A DNA stretch of 64,000 bases from Ichthyophis bannanicus. Its lineage: Eukaryota; Chordata; Amphibia; Gymnophiona; Ichthyophiidae. Below are positions 29,333 through 39,925 of the stretch, piece after piece. Positions within the stretch are counted from its first letter, which is position 1. Every line of letters begins with the position of its first letter. Location of the stretch: NCBI GenBank assembly GCA_033557465.1, contig CM066036.1, positions 584,123,574 to 584,187,573 on the forward strand, given 5' to 3'. Under the pieces are notes generated by a model. It was not told the DNA's origin and made no database searches. It saw nothing but the letters and a program-made list of their open reading frames with translations. The translations under genes were made by a program, and so were the position numbers.

Positions 29333-30143
29333 CTAATGAGCAGCAGAGAAACATGATAAAAGATTGGAGGAATGAGCAAGAAGACAAACTGCAATGTTGT
29401 GAATGAGCTGTAATTGACGCAATTGATAGAGCGGAAGAGCAAGGAGTACAGTGCTGCAGTAGTCCAAAATCACGAGAGAAAGAAGAAGGGTAGTAAGAAA
29501 GGAAGAGGAAAGAAAAGGGTGGATGGCACAGATCTGACGCAAGACAAAGAAAGAACGATAGACTAGAGAGGAGAGTTGAACATGGAAGGACAGGGAGGAG
29601 TGCAAAGTAACACCTAAGTAGCGGAATGTATCAGACAAAGGGAGAGTAATGCCCGAGAGAAGAGGAGCCTGATCAGGGGAAGGGGGTGTAGGGGGGGGGG
29701 GGAAACCAAATGAAACCCAGATCACAGCAGACTTTTTGGGATTTAAGAGGAGGAAGTTATCAGAGAACCAAACCAAAATAGTACAGAGAAAAGCATTGAG
29801 TGAAGAGAGGTCAGGAGATGTTTGTTTATTGGTTCTTGATATACCGCCCTTTGTAACATCAGAGTGGTTTACAATTCAAAGTAATAATATAAAATTATGG
29901 CTCAAGGCCGGAAAAATGAAAAGGAACTACAAATTTTCAACAGTAAAGAAAGGTCATAGAATCATAGCAGACAGGACATAGAGAGGAAGTCAATGCTGGA
30001 TTGGTGAGATGAAAGAGAAGTATGTCATCTGCGTAACAGTGCACTGTGATACCAAATTGCTGAATAAGAAGAGTCAAAGGGGTCAGGGAAATATTAAAGA
30101 GAAAGGGGGCTAAGACAGAACCTTGGGGGACACCACAGAGAAG
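29333..30143 (-). pseudogene. L2-like reverse transcriptase fragments
   Basis: The catalytic YADD box and the post-palm region survive in two frames (30182-29937 and 29776-29333). The frames are separated by a short foreign L2-type 3' tail. The product would be a non-LTR reverse transcriptase. The rest is degenerate. A poly(G) run of 12 at 29691-29702 reads as a proline run in the frame, so its length is doubtful. Confidence 0.75.
29822..29965 (-). mobile_element. L2-type 3' tail fragment
   Basis: It starts gtttatttattggttcttga, then tataccgcccttt, the complement of the L2-like end box with its A-rich tail. It ends near 29965, where the RT frame of the host LINE resumes. No coding part is present. 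Confidence 0.6.
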
Positions 30144-30149
30144 CGAACA

Positions 30150-32085
30150 AGATAAAAACATGATAGCAGAAAAAGACCACATGGCCTATCTAGTCTGCCC
30201 TTCCATATCAACTACTACAATATACCCCTTTTTTCCTTTAGAGATCCCTCTGTGTTTCTCCCATGCTTTTTAAAATTCAGATACTGTCCTCACTTCTACC
30301 ACCTTCACTGGGAGACTATTCTATGCATATACCAATCTTTCTGTAAAGAAATATTTCCGCATATTACTCGCGTCTATCCCCTTTCACCCTCATCTTATGT
30401 CACCTCGTAACAGAGCTTGCTTTCAATCAAAAGAGGCTCTCCTCCTGTGCATTTATGTCACAGAGGTATTTAAACGTCTCAATCATATCTCCTCTATTCC
30501 ACCTTTCCTCTAAAGTATACATATTAAGATCCTTAAATCTGTTCTCATATGCTTTATAACAAAGACCACTAACCATTTTAGTAGCCACCCTCAGCACAAT
30601 TCCAACCTGTTTATATCCTTTTGAAGGTGTGATCTCCAGAACTGCACACAATACTCCAAATGATGTTGCACCAAAGACTTAAACAGAGGCACAATCACCT
30701 CCTTTATTCTGCTGGCCATTCCTCTCCCTATGTACCCAAGCATTCTCCTGGCTTTCATTGTTGCCCTTTCTACCTGTTTAGCTACTTTAAGATTGTCAGA
30801 CACAATCACTCCCAGGTCCCACTCTCCTTTTGTGGACAGAAGTACTTCAACCCCTACACTGTACCACTCCCTTGGATTGTTGCAGCCCAAATAGATGACC
30901 CTACGTATTTTAGCATTAAATCTCAGCTGCCAAATTCTAGACTATTCTTCAAGCTTAGCTAGATCCCCCTTATGTTATCTACTCCTTTCTGGATGTCTCT
31001 CTATTGCAGATTTTGGTATCATCCACAAAGAAGAAAACCTTACCTGACAACCCTTCTGCAATATTACTAACAAAAGTGTTAAAAAGAATCGGATCAAGGA
31101 CAGATCCCTGCGGCACACCAATGGTAACCTCCTTCACCTCAGAGTGAGCTCTATTTACCTGTATCATTTGTCACACCTCCCACTCAACCGATTTCTAACC
31201 CAATCAGTAACTTTAGGGTCCATCCCTAGAGTGCTCACTTTGTTTCTGTCGCCTGTGCGGAACGGTGTCAAAGGTTTTACTGAAATCCAATTGCACCACA
31301 TCTAGGGCTCTCCCTCCAACTCCCTGGTCACCCAGTCAAAGAAATCAGATTTGTTATGACAAGACCTGCCTCTGGTGAATCCATACTGTCTTGGATTCGG
31401 TAATCTATTGGGACTCCAGAAACTTCACTATTTTCTCTTTCAGCAGTGTTTCCAATAATTTACTCACCACAAAGGTTAAACTAACCGGCCTGTAGTTTTC
31501 AACCACATCCTTAAAGCCACTTCTGTGTAAAGGGACCACTTATGCCTCTCTCCAGTCCTTCGGCACCACTCCCGACTCCAAAGAAGCATTGAAAAGGTCA
31601 ATTAGTGGAGCCTCTAGAACATCCCCAAGTTCCTTCAGTATTCTCGGATGTATCCTATCCGGTCCCATCGCTTTGTCTACTTTTAGTTTAGCTTGTTCCT
31701 CATGAACACAGTCTTTTGAAAATTGTTTGAGATCCCTGTCGCTTCTGTTCCCATTTATAGGTGTTTTCTTAGGTCCTGCTCTTGGCCCTTTATCTGTGAA
31801 CACAGAAGAGAAATATTTGTTAAGCAATTCTGCTCTATCCTCATCAGCTTCTACATATTCCTCCCCTTCACCCTTGAGTCTGACAATACCACTTTTGCCC
31901 GTCCTCCTCTCACTAACATATCTGAAAAATGTCTTATCCCCCATTTTATTGCATTGGCTATTTCTTCTTTTTTTATATCTTTGCTTTCTTGACTACTTTG
32001 CTAGCCTAAGTTTTTGCAAATACAGATGCCTGTCTTCCTCTCTCTGTGATCACTTGTATTTCATGAAGGCATCAACCGTGACAGA
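30150..32085 (-). mobile_element. CR1-type LINE, 5'-truncated
   Basis: The 3' end (left) reads aacatgatagcagaaaaaga, as in the copy at 10528. The minus strand then encodes the RT C-terminus, palm and, to the right, the linker upstream of the RT. The 5' end is near 32085. Divergence from the copy at 10528 is moderate, so both belong to one subfamily. Confidence 0.83.
30427..31990 (-). pseudogene. CR1 ORF2 reverse transcriptase (broken)
   Basis: Frame 31944-31540 has FFRYVSERRTGKSGIVRLKG, LNKYFSSVFTDKG and DKAMGPDRIHPRILKELGD, the region just before and at the first RT block. Frame 31167-30979 has IGVPQGSVLDPILFNTFVSN and the D-D box written FVDDTKIC. Frames 30890-30427 hold the C-terminus (VQHHLEYCVQFWRSH, YKAYENRFKDLNMYTLEERW). 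At least four frameshifts break it, and the FADD box has become FVDD. Confidence 0.82.
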
Positions 32086-32357
32086 AAAGGACTGATTTGA
32101 CAAGAAGAGTGACACCAATTAAGAACTGTACCCAAAGCCCAAAGTCATGAAGCTGAGCAAGAAGAGTAGAATGATCAATAAGGTCAAAAGCCAAAGTCAA
32201 GAGTCAAGAGAAATTGCCACTGAGATATCACCATGATCAAGTGCCCAGTGAAGATCATTAAGTAGGGAAAGGAGAAGCATCTATGAGCTTTAGTTCGCTC
32301 CAAGTAGCAGGATAAGGCTCATTTGCAGTCCAAAATGTGCATGAGGCCTTCGAAAAA

Positions 32358-33560
32358 GTGTAGTTACTCACCTATAGCAGGTGTTCTTCGGGATCAGCAG
32401 GAATCATTCCTCACATATGGGTAACATCGCTGACAGAAACCGCGTGGTAACGCTCCCCAGATTCCATAGGAAGCTTTTGGAAGGTGCTCCACATATTCAT
32501 GCCGGTCTTCCCGCCCGAAGGAGCCATCTTTACCTCAGCATGATGACATAGCCTAATTAAGTCAAAAAAAGAAAGATCTCTACGGAGAGAAGGGAGAGTA
32601 GTGAGAAACGTTTCCTGCTGATTCTGGAGAACATGTGCTTTCTTCGGGGCTAAGCAGGAAGTCATTCCTCACATATGGGACTCCCTAGCTACAGGCTCCC
32701 GAAGAAACCTGTAAAGGCCCAATGGGGCAATCAGAAAAATGAACCAAGAACAAACAGCATGAGCAATCATTGCAAGGTTCCTAGAACATCAACATCAAAT
32801 CAACCCTACGGTAGCCTGGACGGACAGAAGGGCCGGTGGGAAGGAGTTGCTTCAATTCCCAGAGATGCTTGGCTGAAGTTGCTGTTATGCCAGGAATCTC
32901 CATCCAGACAGTTATGGGCTGTGAAGGTATGCACTGAGCATAAGTTGGCCACCGAAGCAGCCATGGCTCGGACATTGTGAGCCATGACATGGTGTTCCAA
33001 AGTCAGCCCAGCCTGAGCGTAAGCAAAGGAGATGCAGTCCGCCACCCAAATGGACAATGTGCGTTTCCACACCGCCACTCCCATCTTATTGGGGTCAAAA
33101 TCAGCAAAGAGCTGGGAAGAGCAGTGATGGGCTTTTGTCCTCTCCAGATAGAAAGCCAGTGCTCTCTTACGTCAAAGGTATGCATTGTGGCCTCAGCTCC
33201 GCTGGCATGAGGTCTTGAGAAGAGGGTGGGCCACACAACCGATTAATTGAGATGAACAGAAGAAACTACCTTAGGTAGGAATTTCAGGTGAGTTTGGAGA
33301 ACTATCCTGTTCTTATGAAACCTGGTTTATGGCGGGTACACCACCAGTGTTTGAAATTCATTGACTCTGTGCACCAAAGTAAGCACCACCAGAAGAATGG
33401 CCTTCCAGGTAAGGAATTTGAGTTTGCAGGAGCTAAGTGGCTCAAGGGGGGGTGGGGTGTGAGGAGCTGTCTGAGCACCACATTAAGGTCCCATGCCACC
33501 GGGGGTGGTTTAATGGGGGGGGGGGGGGGAAGAGATATTAGGAGGCCCTGCATAAAACAA
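32358..33560 (-). mobile_element. DIRS1-like retrotransposon fragment, copy E
   Basis: The left terminus begins gtgtagttactcacctatag (32358). The left repeat, an abbreviated ICR (about 32585-32680) and the C-terminal two thirds of a recombinase follow. It is cut near 33560, where a CR1 fragment follows. The left repeat has lost its GCGCATGCGC palindrome. Confidence 0.78.
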
Positions 33561-33592
33561 CTCTCCTGTTTCCAAGTATCTATTAAAAACAT
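32781..33592 (-). pseudogene. DIRS tyrosine recombinase, copy E (broken)
   Basis: Minus-strand pieces include KRTLSIWVADCISFAYAQAG, then HHVMAHNVRAMAASVANLCS, which keeps the H-x-x-R box, and HNCLDGDSWHNSNFSQ, where the catalytic tyrosine position reads N in frame. Upstream, WPTLFSRPHASGAEATMHTF and PPPVAWDLNVVLRQLL are recognisable. Frameshifts and a 15-base poly(G) run at 33515-33529 interrupt it. Confidence 0.75.
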
Positions 33593-34790
33593 CCTTTAAA
33601 GATCTTGAAAAAACCTCTCTGAGCTCTTTCAGTTTCCTGGGATGTATCCCATCCAGTCCCATGGCCTTGTCCACTTTCAGTTTTGCAAGCTATTCAAACA
33701 CATCATCTTCTGTGAATGGTGTAGTATCTACTCCATTCCTATTTGTATATTTGTCAATCACAGGTGGTCTTTCTCCAGGATTTTCTTTGTTAAAGAGCAG
33801 AAATATTTGTTTAGCATTTCTGCTTTTTTCTTTTCACGAATCCATTCTTGACACTTTTGAGTCTGGCGATTTCACCTCTGATCTTCCTCCTCCCGAATAT
33901 ACCTGAAAAAGGTTTTGTTGCTATGCTTCATATATTTAGCAATCGTTTCTTCTGCCTTTGATTTTACTATCCTTATTTCTCTTTTTGTCTCTTTTAACTT
34001 TATCTTGTATTCTGTTCTGTGTTCCTCTTGTTTGTGAATTTCTGAGTTTTGTGAAAACTGTTTTTTGTCTGTATTTGTGCAGCTATTTCTTTCGTGAACC
34101 AAATAGGTTTCCTTTTCTTCTTCTTTTTATTTACTTTCCTTACATATACATCTGTTGCCCCTTTTATTGTCTCCTTTAGTTTAGCCTACTGCAGTTCCAC
34201 TTCGCTTACCTCCTCCCACCCTGCCAACTCTTCCTTCAGGCACTTGACAATTTTACTGTAATTAGCATTTTTGAAGTCTAGGACTTTGAGCTTGCTGTGA
34301 TTTGACTCTGCCTTAGTTTTTATCTCAAACCACACCCTGTGATCATCGCTGCTGCTTACATGGGCACCCATTCGGACATTCAACACACTATTAACGTTGG
34401 TGCGCAGTAAATCCAGCATCAAACTTTCCCTGGTCGGTTCCATCACCATTTGTCTTAGCAATGAATCTTTGAAGGCATCCACAATTTTTTTTTACTTCTT
34501 TCCAGATTTGCAGAAGGAATATTCCAATCCACAATGGTAGATTAAAGTCACCCAATATGATCAGTTCCCCCTTCATGGCTACTTTTGCAGTATCAATAAT
34601 CAAGTCTCTATCAATTTCTTCGGTTTGAGTTGGAGGACTGTAGACTACACCAGTATGGATGATAGTGCCATCTCCTCTTTCCAACACAATCCACTGTGCG
34701 TCTTCTTTTCCCCACATCCCCTGCTTTTCAGCAGCTTTAATATTGCTTTTGACATATGAGGCTACCCCCTCCTTCTCCTTTTTTGGCTTC
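33575..34790 (-). mobile_element. CR1-type LINE fragment (endonuclease and linker)
   Basis: The minus strand encodes the middle of a CR1-type ORF2. Frame 34717-34391 has HTGVVYSPPTQTEEIDRDLI and ELIILGDFNLPLWIG (endonuclease G-D-F-N block). Frame 34482-34186 has SSSDDHRVWFEIKT (S-D-H-type block). Frame 34102-33872 has the basic linker ending NKTFFRYIREEEDQR. Neither the RT palm nor a 3' end is present, so both ends are truncated. It separates DIRS fragment E from copy F. Confidence 0.78.
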
Positions 34791-35480
34791 TCTTTCTATT
34801 CTATGCAAGACTGTTTCAGCCCGGCTAGAATGCAGCCTGGGAAAAAAGGTTGGAAGAACGACCTCCTGGTTGAGGTGGAAAGAGGAGACCACTTTTGGAA
34901 GGAACTTGGGATGGGTCCGTAGGACCACCCTGTTCCTATAGAACCGTGTGTACGGCCTATCAGAAACCAGAGCTTGTAGTTCACTCACACTTCTGGCCAA
35001 GGTAAGAGCCACCAGGAAGAGCGCTTTCCAAGAGAGGAAGCGCAAATGGCAAGTAGCCATCGGCTCAAACGGTGGGCGAGTAAGTTGCTGCAAGACCACG
35101 TTCAAATCCCACTCAGCTGCCGGTGGACGAACCGGAGGCTTGAGCAGAAGCAGGCCTCTGAGAAATCTGGCCACCAAAGGGTGAGCCAACAGAGACTGTC
35201 CTTCCACCAGTGAGTGGTGCGCTGATAGGGCACTATGGTGGACCTGAACAGAGTTAGACTTAAGGCCTAGGTCTGACAGGTGAAGTAGATACTGCAGTAG
35301 TACTGACACAAGGCAAGAGAAAGGATCTTCATTGCGCTGAGCACACCACACCGTAAACCTACGCCACTTGAGGGCATAGGATTTTCTGGTGGACTGCCTC
35401 CTAGAGGCCAAGACCACCTCCTCAACCTCCTTAGGTAAACATAAGGGAGCTAGCACTATCCTTTCAGCAGCCAGGCCATC
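34791..35480 (-). pseudogene. DIRS tyrosine recombinase, copy F (C-terminally truncated)
   Basis: The frame from 35456 down to the junction is open for about 220 codons. It covers the core-binding domain (ASRRQSTRKSYALKWRRFTV, LKSNSVQVHHSALSAHHSLV) and the first catalytic arginine (LARSVSELQALVSDRPYTRF). It ends at VVLPTFFPRLHSSRAETVLH, where the sequence changes to the CR1 fragment. The H-x-x-R box and tyrosine are therefore missing. The gene starts in a different frame overlapping the end of pol. Confidence 0.85.
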
Positions 35481-35537
35481 AGATTGAGGGATCTGAGATT
35501 GGGGTGCAGAAGGGAACCCTGATCTTGAGAGAGGAGA

Positions 35538-36250
35538 TCATGTTGCAACCCCAGAGGGAATGGAGTTTCCACCGCCAATTGCAGCAGAAGTGGAAACCAC
35601 GGCTGCCTCGGCCATCTGGGAGCTACCAGAAACACAGAGGCCTTGTCCCAGAAAATCTAGAACAGAGTTCAGGCCACCAGGGGCGTGGGAGGAAACGCAT
35701 ACAGGAGGCCCGTAGACCAAGAAATCAGAAAAGCATCCGCTGCTATCCGCAGGGGATGTGGCTGTCTGGAGCAGAACCTGGGCAGCTGACGATTCTGTGG
35801 ACTTGCAAAGAGACCGATGGATGGAAGTCCCCAGTGGAGGAACATCTGCTTGACCACCAATGGATTCAACTGCCATTCGTGAGGCTGGAGAATCCTGCTT
35901 AGCTTGTCTGCTAGGAAATTCTCCTGGCCAGGAAGATAAACTGCTTTGAGAAACATGCCTTGATTGACTGCAAAGGAACACAGGGCCAGTGCCTCCCGAC
36001 ATAGGAGTCTGGACCCCGTGCCCCCTTGTTTGTTCACATAGAACATTGCCACCTGATTGTCCGTCTGAACTAGGACAGACTGGTGAGATAGGACATGAGA
36101 AAATGTTTGTAGAGCTAAGCGGATTGCTCGCAACTCCAAAAGACTGATTTGCTGCGTGGCCTCCCGAGGAGACCACTGGCCTTGAGTGCACATGCCCTGG
36201 CAATGTGCACCCCAGCCCATTAAGGAAGCATCGGTTATCAGCACCCTTGT
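35538..36250 (-). pseudogene. DIRS RNase H and methyltransferase-like region, copy F
   Basis: Frame 36244-35669 (191 codons) carries LITDASLMGWGAHCQGMCTQ, SLLELRAIRLALQTFSHVLS, VQTDNQVAMFYVNKQGGTGS and YLPGQENFLADKLSRILQPH, so all four RNase H acidic positions are present. IGLFASPQNRQLPRFCSRQP and LLYAFPPTPLVA of the methyltransferase-like tail follow, before a stop at 35669. The last 40 or so residues continue in another frame. Confidence 0.85.
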
Positions 36251-36273
36251 GTGTGTTGGTGCCTTAAAAGGTA

Positions 36274-36290
36274 CCCCCCCCCCCCCCCCC
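36274..36290 (+). repeat. Poly(C) run of 17 (poly-G on the minus strand)
   Basis: The run lies at the point where related copies have caaggtttgg in the RT-RNase H connection. It breaks the pol frame of copy F. Its length is likely unstable. Confidence 0.85.
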
Positions 36291-36604
36291 GAGAAGGTTT
36301 GGGAGATGTAGCCACCACTGTAAGGAGTCCAAAAGTGGTTTGGACACCTCTACTCTGTCTCGGAGGTCGCCTGTGGCCTGCGTCCACCGAGCACTGAGGC
36401 ACCATTGAGCAGGATGCATGTGCAGGAGGGCATTGGAAGTCACATGCACCGTGGATGCCATGTGGCCTAGGAGCCGCAGGTAGTACCTGGCGGACACATG
36501 AGAACTGCTGTGGAACTGGTTGGCCAAGTCCATCAGTCTGTGAGCCCTGTCCTTGGGCAAGTAGGCTCTTGCCTGAAGGGTGTCTAGTCTTGCCTCTATA
36601 AACT

Positions 36605-37159
36605 CTAGGTTCTGAGAGGGGAGCAAAGTGGACTTTGGTAGTTTATGACAAAGCCCAGATGCTGAAGAAGAGAGACAGTGCGAAGAGTGGCTTGTCTGGC
36701 CTCCTGGGGAGACTGGCCCCTGATGAGCCAGTCGTCCAGGTATAGGAAGACAAACATTTCCTGATTCCTGAGATAAGCCACCACCACCGCCAGGCATTTG
36801 GTGAAAACCCTGGGGGCAGAGGTTAGGCCAAAGGGAAGTACCCTGTACTGAAAAAGATTTCCTCTCACCACAAATCTGAGATATTGTCTGTGGTCTGGAT
36901 GAATGAGGATGTGAGTATAAGCATCCTTTAGGTCTAAGGAGCATAGCCAGTCTCTCTGCTGGAAGTAAGGCAGCAGTATCCCAAGGGTAAGCATCTTGAA
37001 CATTTCCCTCTCCAGAAACTTGTTTAGGTTTCGCAAATCTAGGACAGGCCGGAAGCCCCCTGTCCTTTTTGGTACCAGGAAGTACCTGGAGTAGAAGCTT
37101 TGCCCTTCCAGGTGGTGAGGTACCGGTTCCAGCGCCTGTTCCTTTAGAAGACTTGCCAA
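36605..37159 (-). pseudogene. DIRS reverse transcriptase palm, copy F
   Basis: The 184-codon frame has FYSRYFLVPKRTGGFRPVLD, WLCSLDLKDAYTHILIHPDH, VLPFGLTSAPRVFTKCLAVV and VFLYLDDWLIRGQSPQEARQ. The palm aspartates (D of SLDLKD and the two of YLDD) are intact. The N-terminal 40 or so residues of the RT lie beyond copy G, at about 40090-40260, and the thumb is in another frame to the left. Without copy G the RT would read across the junction. Confidence 0.87.
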
Positions 37160-37168
37160 CTCCTGAAA

Positions 37169-37355
37169 GCGTAGTTACTCACCTGTAACAGGTGTTCTCC
37201 AGGAGCAGCAGGAATCATTCCTCACATATGGGTGACGTCGGTGCCGACGGAGCCCTCGCGGAGCAATTTTCCCCAGCTTTCAAAGAAAGCCTTTGGGAAT
37301 TGCAGCGCGCATGCGCGGTCCTCTTCCCGCCCAAGGGTGCCATCTTAGCCAGTCA
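37169..37355 (-). repeat. Left inverted terminal repeat of copy G
   Basis: About 155-185 bases. The inner part is the near-exact reverse complement of 39925-40089, apart from the outermost bases. It includes the NRF1-like GCGCATGCGC core at 37307-37316. Confidence 0.85.
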
Positions 37356-37434
37356 GATGACATAGCTAAAAGACAGCATAAAAATTTGCAAAAACTAAAG
37401 CAGATGATTGCAACTCCAAGGGGAGGAGGGAGGG

Positions 37435-37531
37435 TTGTGAGGACTGATTCCTGCTGCTCCTGGAGAACACCTGTTTCAGGTGAGTAACTACGCTTTCTCC
37501 AGGACCAAGCAGGAAGTCAGTCCTCACATAT
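37435..37531 (-). repeat. Internal complementary region (ICR) of copy G
   Basis: The first half (gtgaggactgattcctgctg to gtgagtaactacgc) is the reverse complement of the left terminus. The second half (tttctccaggaccaagcagg to cctcacatatg) is the reverse complement of the right terminus. In DIRS elements this region can pair with both ends and bring them together in a circle. Copies D, I and L have the same structure. Confidence 0.85.
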
Positions 37532-37671
37532 GGGACTCCCAAGCTTAAGGCTACCGGAGACCCTAAGCACAAAAATGAGCTCCCTCTAGCTCAGCAGCAC
37601 AGAAGGAAGGAATCTTCACTGAATTATTACCCACCGGTAGCCCAACATCCGGGAAAAAGGGTAGGAGTTGC

Positions 37672-38973
37672 TCAAACCTCGAAGAGATTTCGGAGGACTG
37701 CCTGTCCGAAAGCACTGTCCCTGCGGGACTCCCTCTCGAGGCAGTAATGGACCGCAAAAGTCTGGCTCGAAGACCAAGTAGCGGCCCGGCAGATATCTGC
37801 CAATGGAACAGAGCAGAGGTAAGCCACTGACGTAGCCTTCGCCCGAACACAATGAGCCGTGACCCGACTTTCTAACGAGAGTCCGGCTGCTCCATAAGCC
37901 CAAGCGATACAGTCAGCAACCCAGATGGACAGAGTACGCTTGGAGACAGGGAGCCCCAATTTATTGGGGTCAAAAGACACGAAGAGCTGAGCAGCTTTGC
38001 GGTGCTCCCGCGTACGGTCAAGGTAGAAGTTCAACGCCCTTCTACAGTCCAGGGTATGCAGGACCATTTCAGCTCGGTTGGAGTGTGGCCTGGGAAAGAA
38101 GGTCGGAAGTACCACCTCCTGATTGATGTGAAAAGGGGAGACCACTTTTGGAAGAAATTTAGGGTGAGTCCGTAGGACTACCCTATTTTTGTAGAACCGA
38201 GTGTAAGGGGGATCAGACACGAGGGCCTGTAGTTCACTTACGCGTCTAGCGGAAGTGAGGGCTATCAAGAATAAGGTTTTCCAAGAAAGAAAACGGAGAG
38301 GACAGGTAGCCATAGGTTCAAAAGGCGGACAGGTGATCCGCTGCAAAACCACATTCAGATCCCAGTCAGGCGCTGGCGGGCGCAGAGGTGGTTTAAGGAG
38401 AAGGAGACCTCGGAGAAACCTTGCCACGAGAGGGTCGTTGGAAAGAGGTCTGCCGTCCACCGGCACATGATGTGCTGAAAGAGCACTGAGGTGAACCTTG
38501 ACGGAGTTGGACTTAAGTCCAAGATTAGAGAGGTAGAGCAAGTACTGCAAGACCACCGACACTGAGCAGGAGAAGGGATCCAGAGACTGCTGGGTACACC
38601 AAACGGAAAAACGACGCCATTTAAGGGCGTAGCATTTGCGGGTAGAAGGTCGCCGGGAAGCTAGGACGACCTCTTCCACCTCTGCCGGCAGTAGAAGGGG
38701 AGCAAGGACTACCCTTTCAGCAGCCAGGCCATCAGATGCAGAGATCTGAGGTTGGGGTGTAGCAGGGACCCCTGATCCTGTGTTAGGAGATCTGGTTGAA
38801 ACCCCAGAGGGAACGGAGCCTCCACCGCCAGTTGCAGCAGGAGTGGAAACCACGGCTGTCTGGGCCACCGAGGAGCTATCAGGATCATGGAAGCTTTGTC
38901 TCGGAGAACCTTGAAAAGAGTTCGAGAGATTAGCGGTATGGGAGGAAAGGCATACAGAAGGCTTTTCGACCAT
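37672..38973 (-). CDS. DIRS tyrosine recombinase, copy G (intact frame)
   Basis: This 433-codon frame is the only uninterrupted recombinase in the window. Residues 1-80 are Ser/Pro/Gly-rich and overlap the end of pol in another frame. The core-binding domain spans about 85-225 (ASRRPSTRKCYALKWRRFSV). Catalytic residues are inferred as R243 in TSARRVSELQAL, H374 and R377 in TAHCVRAKA, and Y410 in VHYCLERESRRDSAF. It ends SAFGQAVLRNLFEV. DIRS recombinases insert a circular DNA without target duplication. The exact start codon is uncertain because the frame begins inside pol. Confidence 0.9.
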   Translation of the reverse strand: MVEKPSVCLSSHTANLSNSFQGSPRQSFHDPDSSSVAQTAVVSTPAATGGGGSVPSGVSTRSPNTGSGVPATPQPQISASDGLAAERVVLAPLLLPAEVEEVVLASRRPSTRKCYALKWRRFSVWCTQQSLDPFSCSVSVVLQYLLYLSNLGLKSNSVKVHLSALSAHHVPVDGRPLSNDPLVARFLRGLLLLKPPLRPPAPDWDLNVVLQRITCPPFEPMATCPLRFLSWKTLFLIALTSARRVSELQALVSDPPYTRFYKNRVVLRTHPKFLPKVVSPFHINQEVVLPTFFPRPHSNRAEMVLHTLDCRRALNFYLDRTREHRKAAQLFVSFDPNKLGLPVSKRTLSIWVADCIAWAYGAAGLSLESRVTAHCVRAKATSVAYLCSVPLADICRAATWSSSQTFAVHYCLERESRRDSAFGQAVLRNLFEV

Positions 38974-38999
38974 GAGAGCAGAAAATCATCCGCCGCTAC

Positions 39000-39925
39000 T
39001 CAGAGGGGATGCGGCTGCCGAGAGCAGAAACGAGGAAGTTGCCGGTTGAGAGGACTGGCAAAAAGATCCAGCGTGGAGAGGCCCCACTTCAGAAAAGGTT
39101 TCTGAACTACCAAGGGATCCAGGCGCCACTCGTGCGGCTGGAGGATTCTGCTGAGTTTGTCCGCCAGGCAATTTTCTTGGCCTGGGAGATAAACTGCCTT
39201 GAGAAGAATGCCGCGGCTGATGGCCCAAGAGCAGAGCCTCTGCGCTTCCCGACAGAGAAGGAAGGAGCCCGTGCCCCCCTGTTTGTTCACGTAGAACATG
39301 GCAACTTGATTGTCTGTCTGGACAAGGACGGACCGGCGAGAAGTCAGGTGGAGAAAGCCTTGAGAGCCAGACGGATTGCTCTGAGCTCCAGGAAGTTGAT
39401 CTGCTGCGCAGACTCCCACGAGGTCCAGAGACCTTGAGTACATGCCCCTTGGCAATGCGCTCCCCATCCCAGGAGAGAAGCATCGGTCGTCAGTACTTGA
39501 GCAGGCGGAGGAGATTGAAAAGGCATTCCGAGTACCAGGTTCGGCTGATGAAGCCACCACTGCAGAGAAGAGGCCAGCGGGCCGGAGATCTGCACTAAGT
39601 CGGCGAGGCCGCCCATGGCCTGTTGCCACTGCTTGCGAAGGCACCACTGAGCAGGCCGCATATTCAGGCGGGCGTTGGGGGTCACGTGGACGGTGGAAGC
39701 CATATGGCCGAGTAGTCTCAGAAAGCGCCTGGCCGAGACCAGAGACTGGCTGCGAAAACGGCTGGCTAGGTCCATGAGCCGCTGAGCTCTGTCGAGAGGC
39801 AGGAAAGCTCGCGCCTGAAGAGTGTGCAATCTTGCGCCGATGAACTCGAGATCCTGCGAGGGGAGCAAAGTGGACTTTGCGAAGTTTACGACAAAGCCCA
39901 AGTACTGGAGAAGAGTCACAGTGCG
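39000..39925 (-). pseudogene. DIRS RNase H and RT thumb, copy G
   Basis: The RNase H part is carried by two frames. The N-terminal half (LTTDASLLGWGAHCQGACTQ, FLELRAIRLALKAFST) is in the frame that reads down from the right terminus to 39344. The C-terminal half (VQTDNQVAMFYVNKQGGTGS, YLPGQENCLADKLSRILQPH, LDLFASPLNRQLPRFCSRQP) is in the frame ending at 39000. One frameshift at about 39350 therefore splits it. The RT palm with YLDD is deleted. Confidence 0.8.

Larger units (their letters stand above)
29262..32350 (-). mobile_element. L2-like LINE (minus), split by an L2-type tail and a CR1
   Basis: Three pieces of one RT lie in minus order. At 32350-32090 is AFDLIDHSTLLAQLHDFGLW (an early palm block). 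At 30143-29970 is CGVPQGSVLAPFLFN with HCYADDILLFHLTN (catalytic box). At 29776-29333 are NPKKSAVIWVSF, FRYLGVTLHSSLSF and the C-terminal DYCSTVLLALP block. The CR1 at 30150-32085 sits between the first two and an L2-type tail (about 29822-29965) between the last two. Confidence 0.75.
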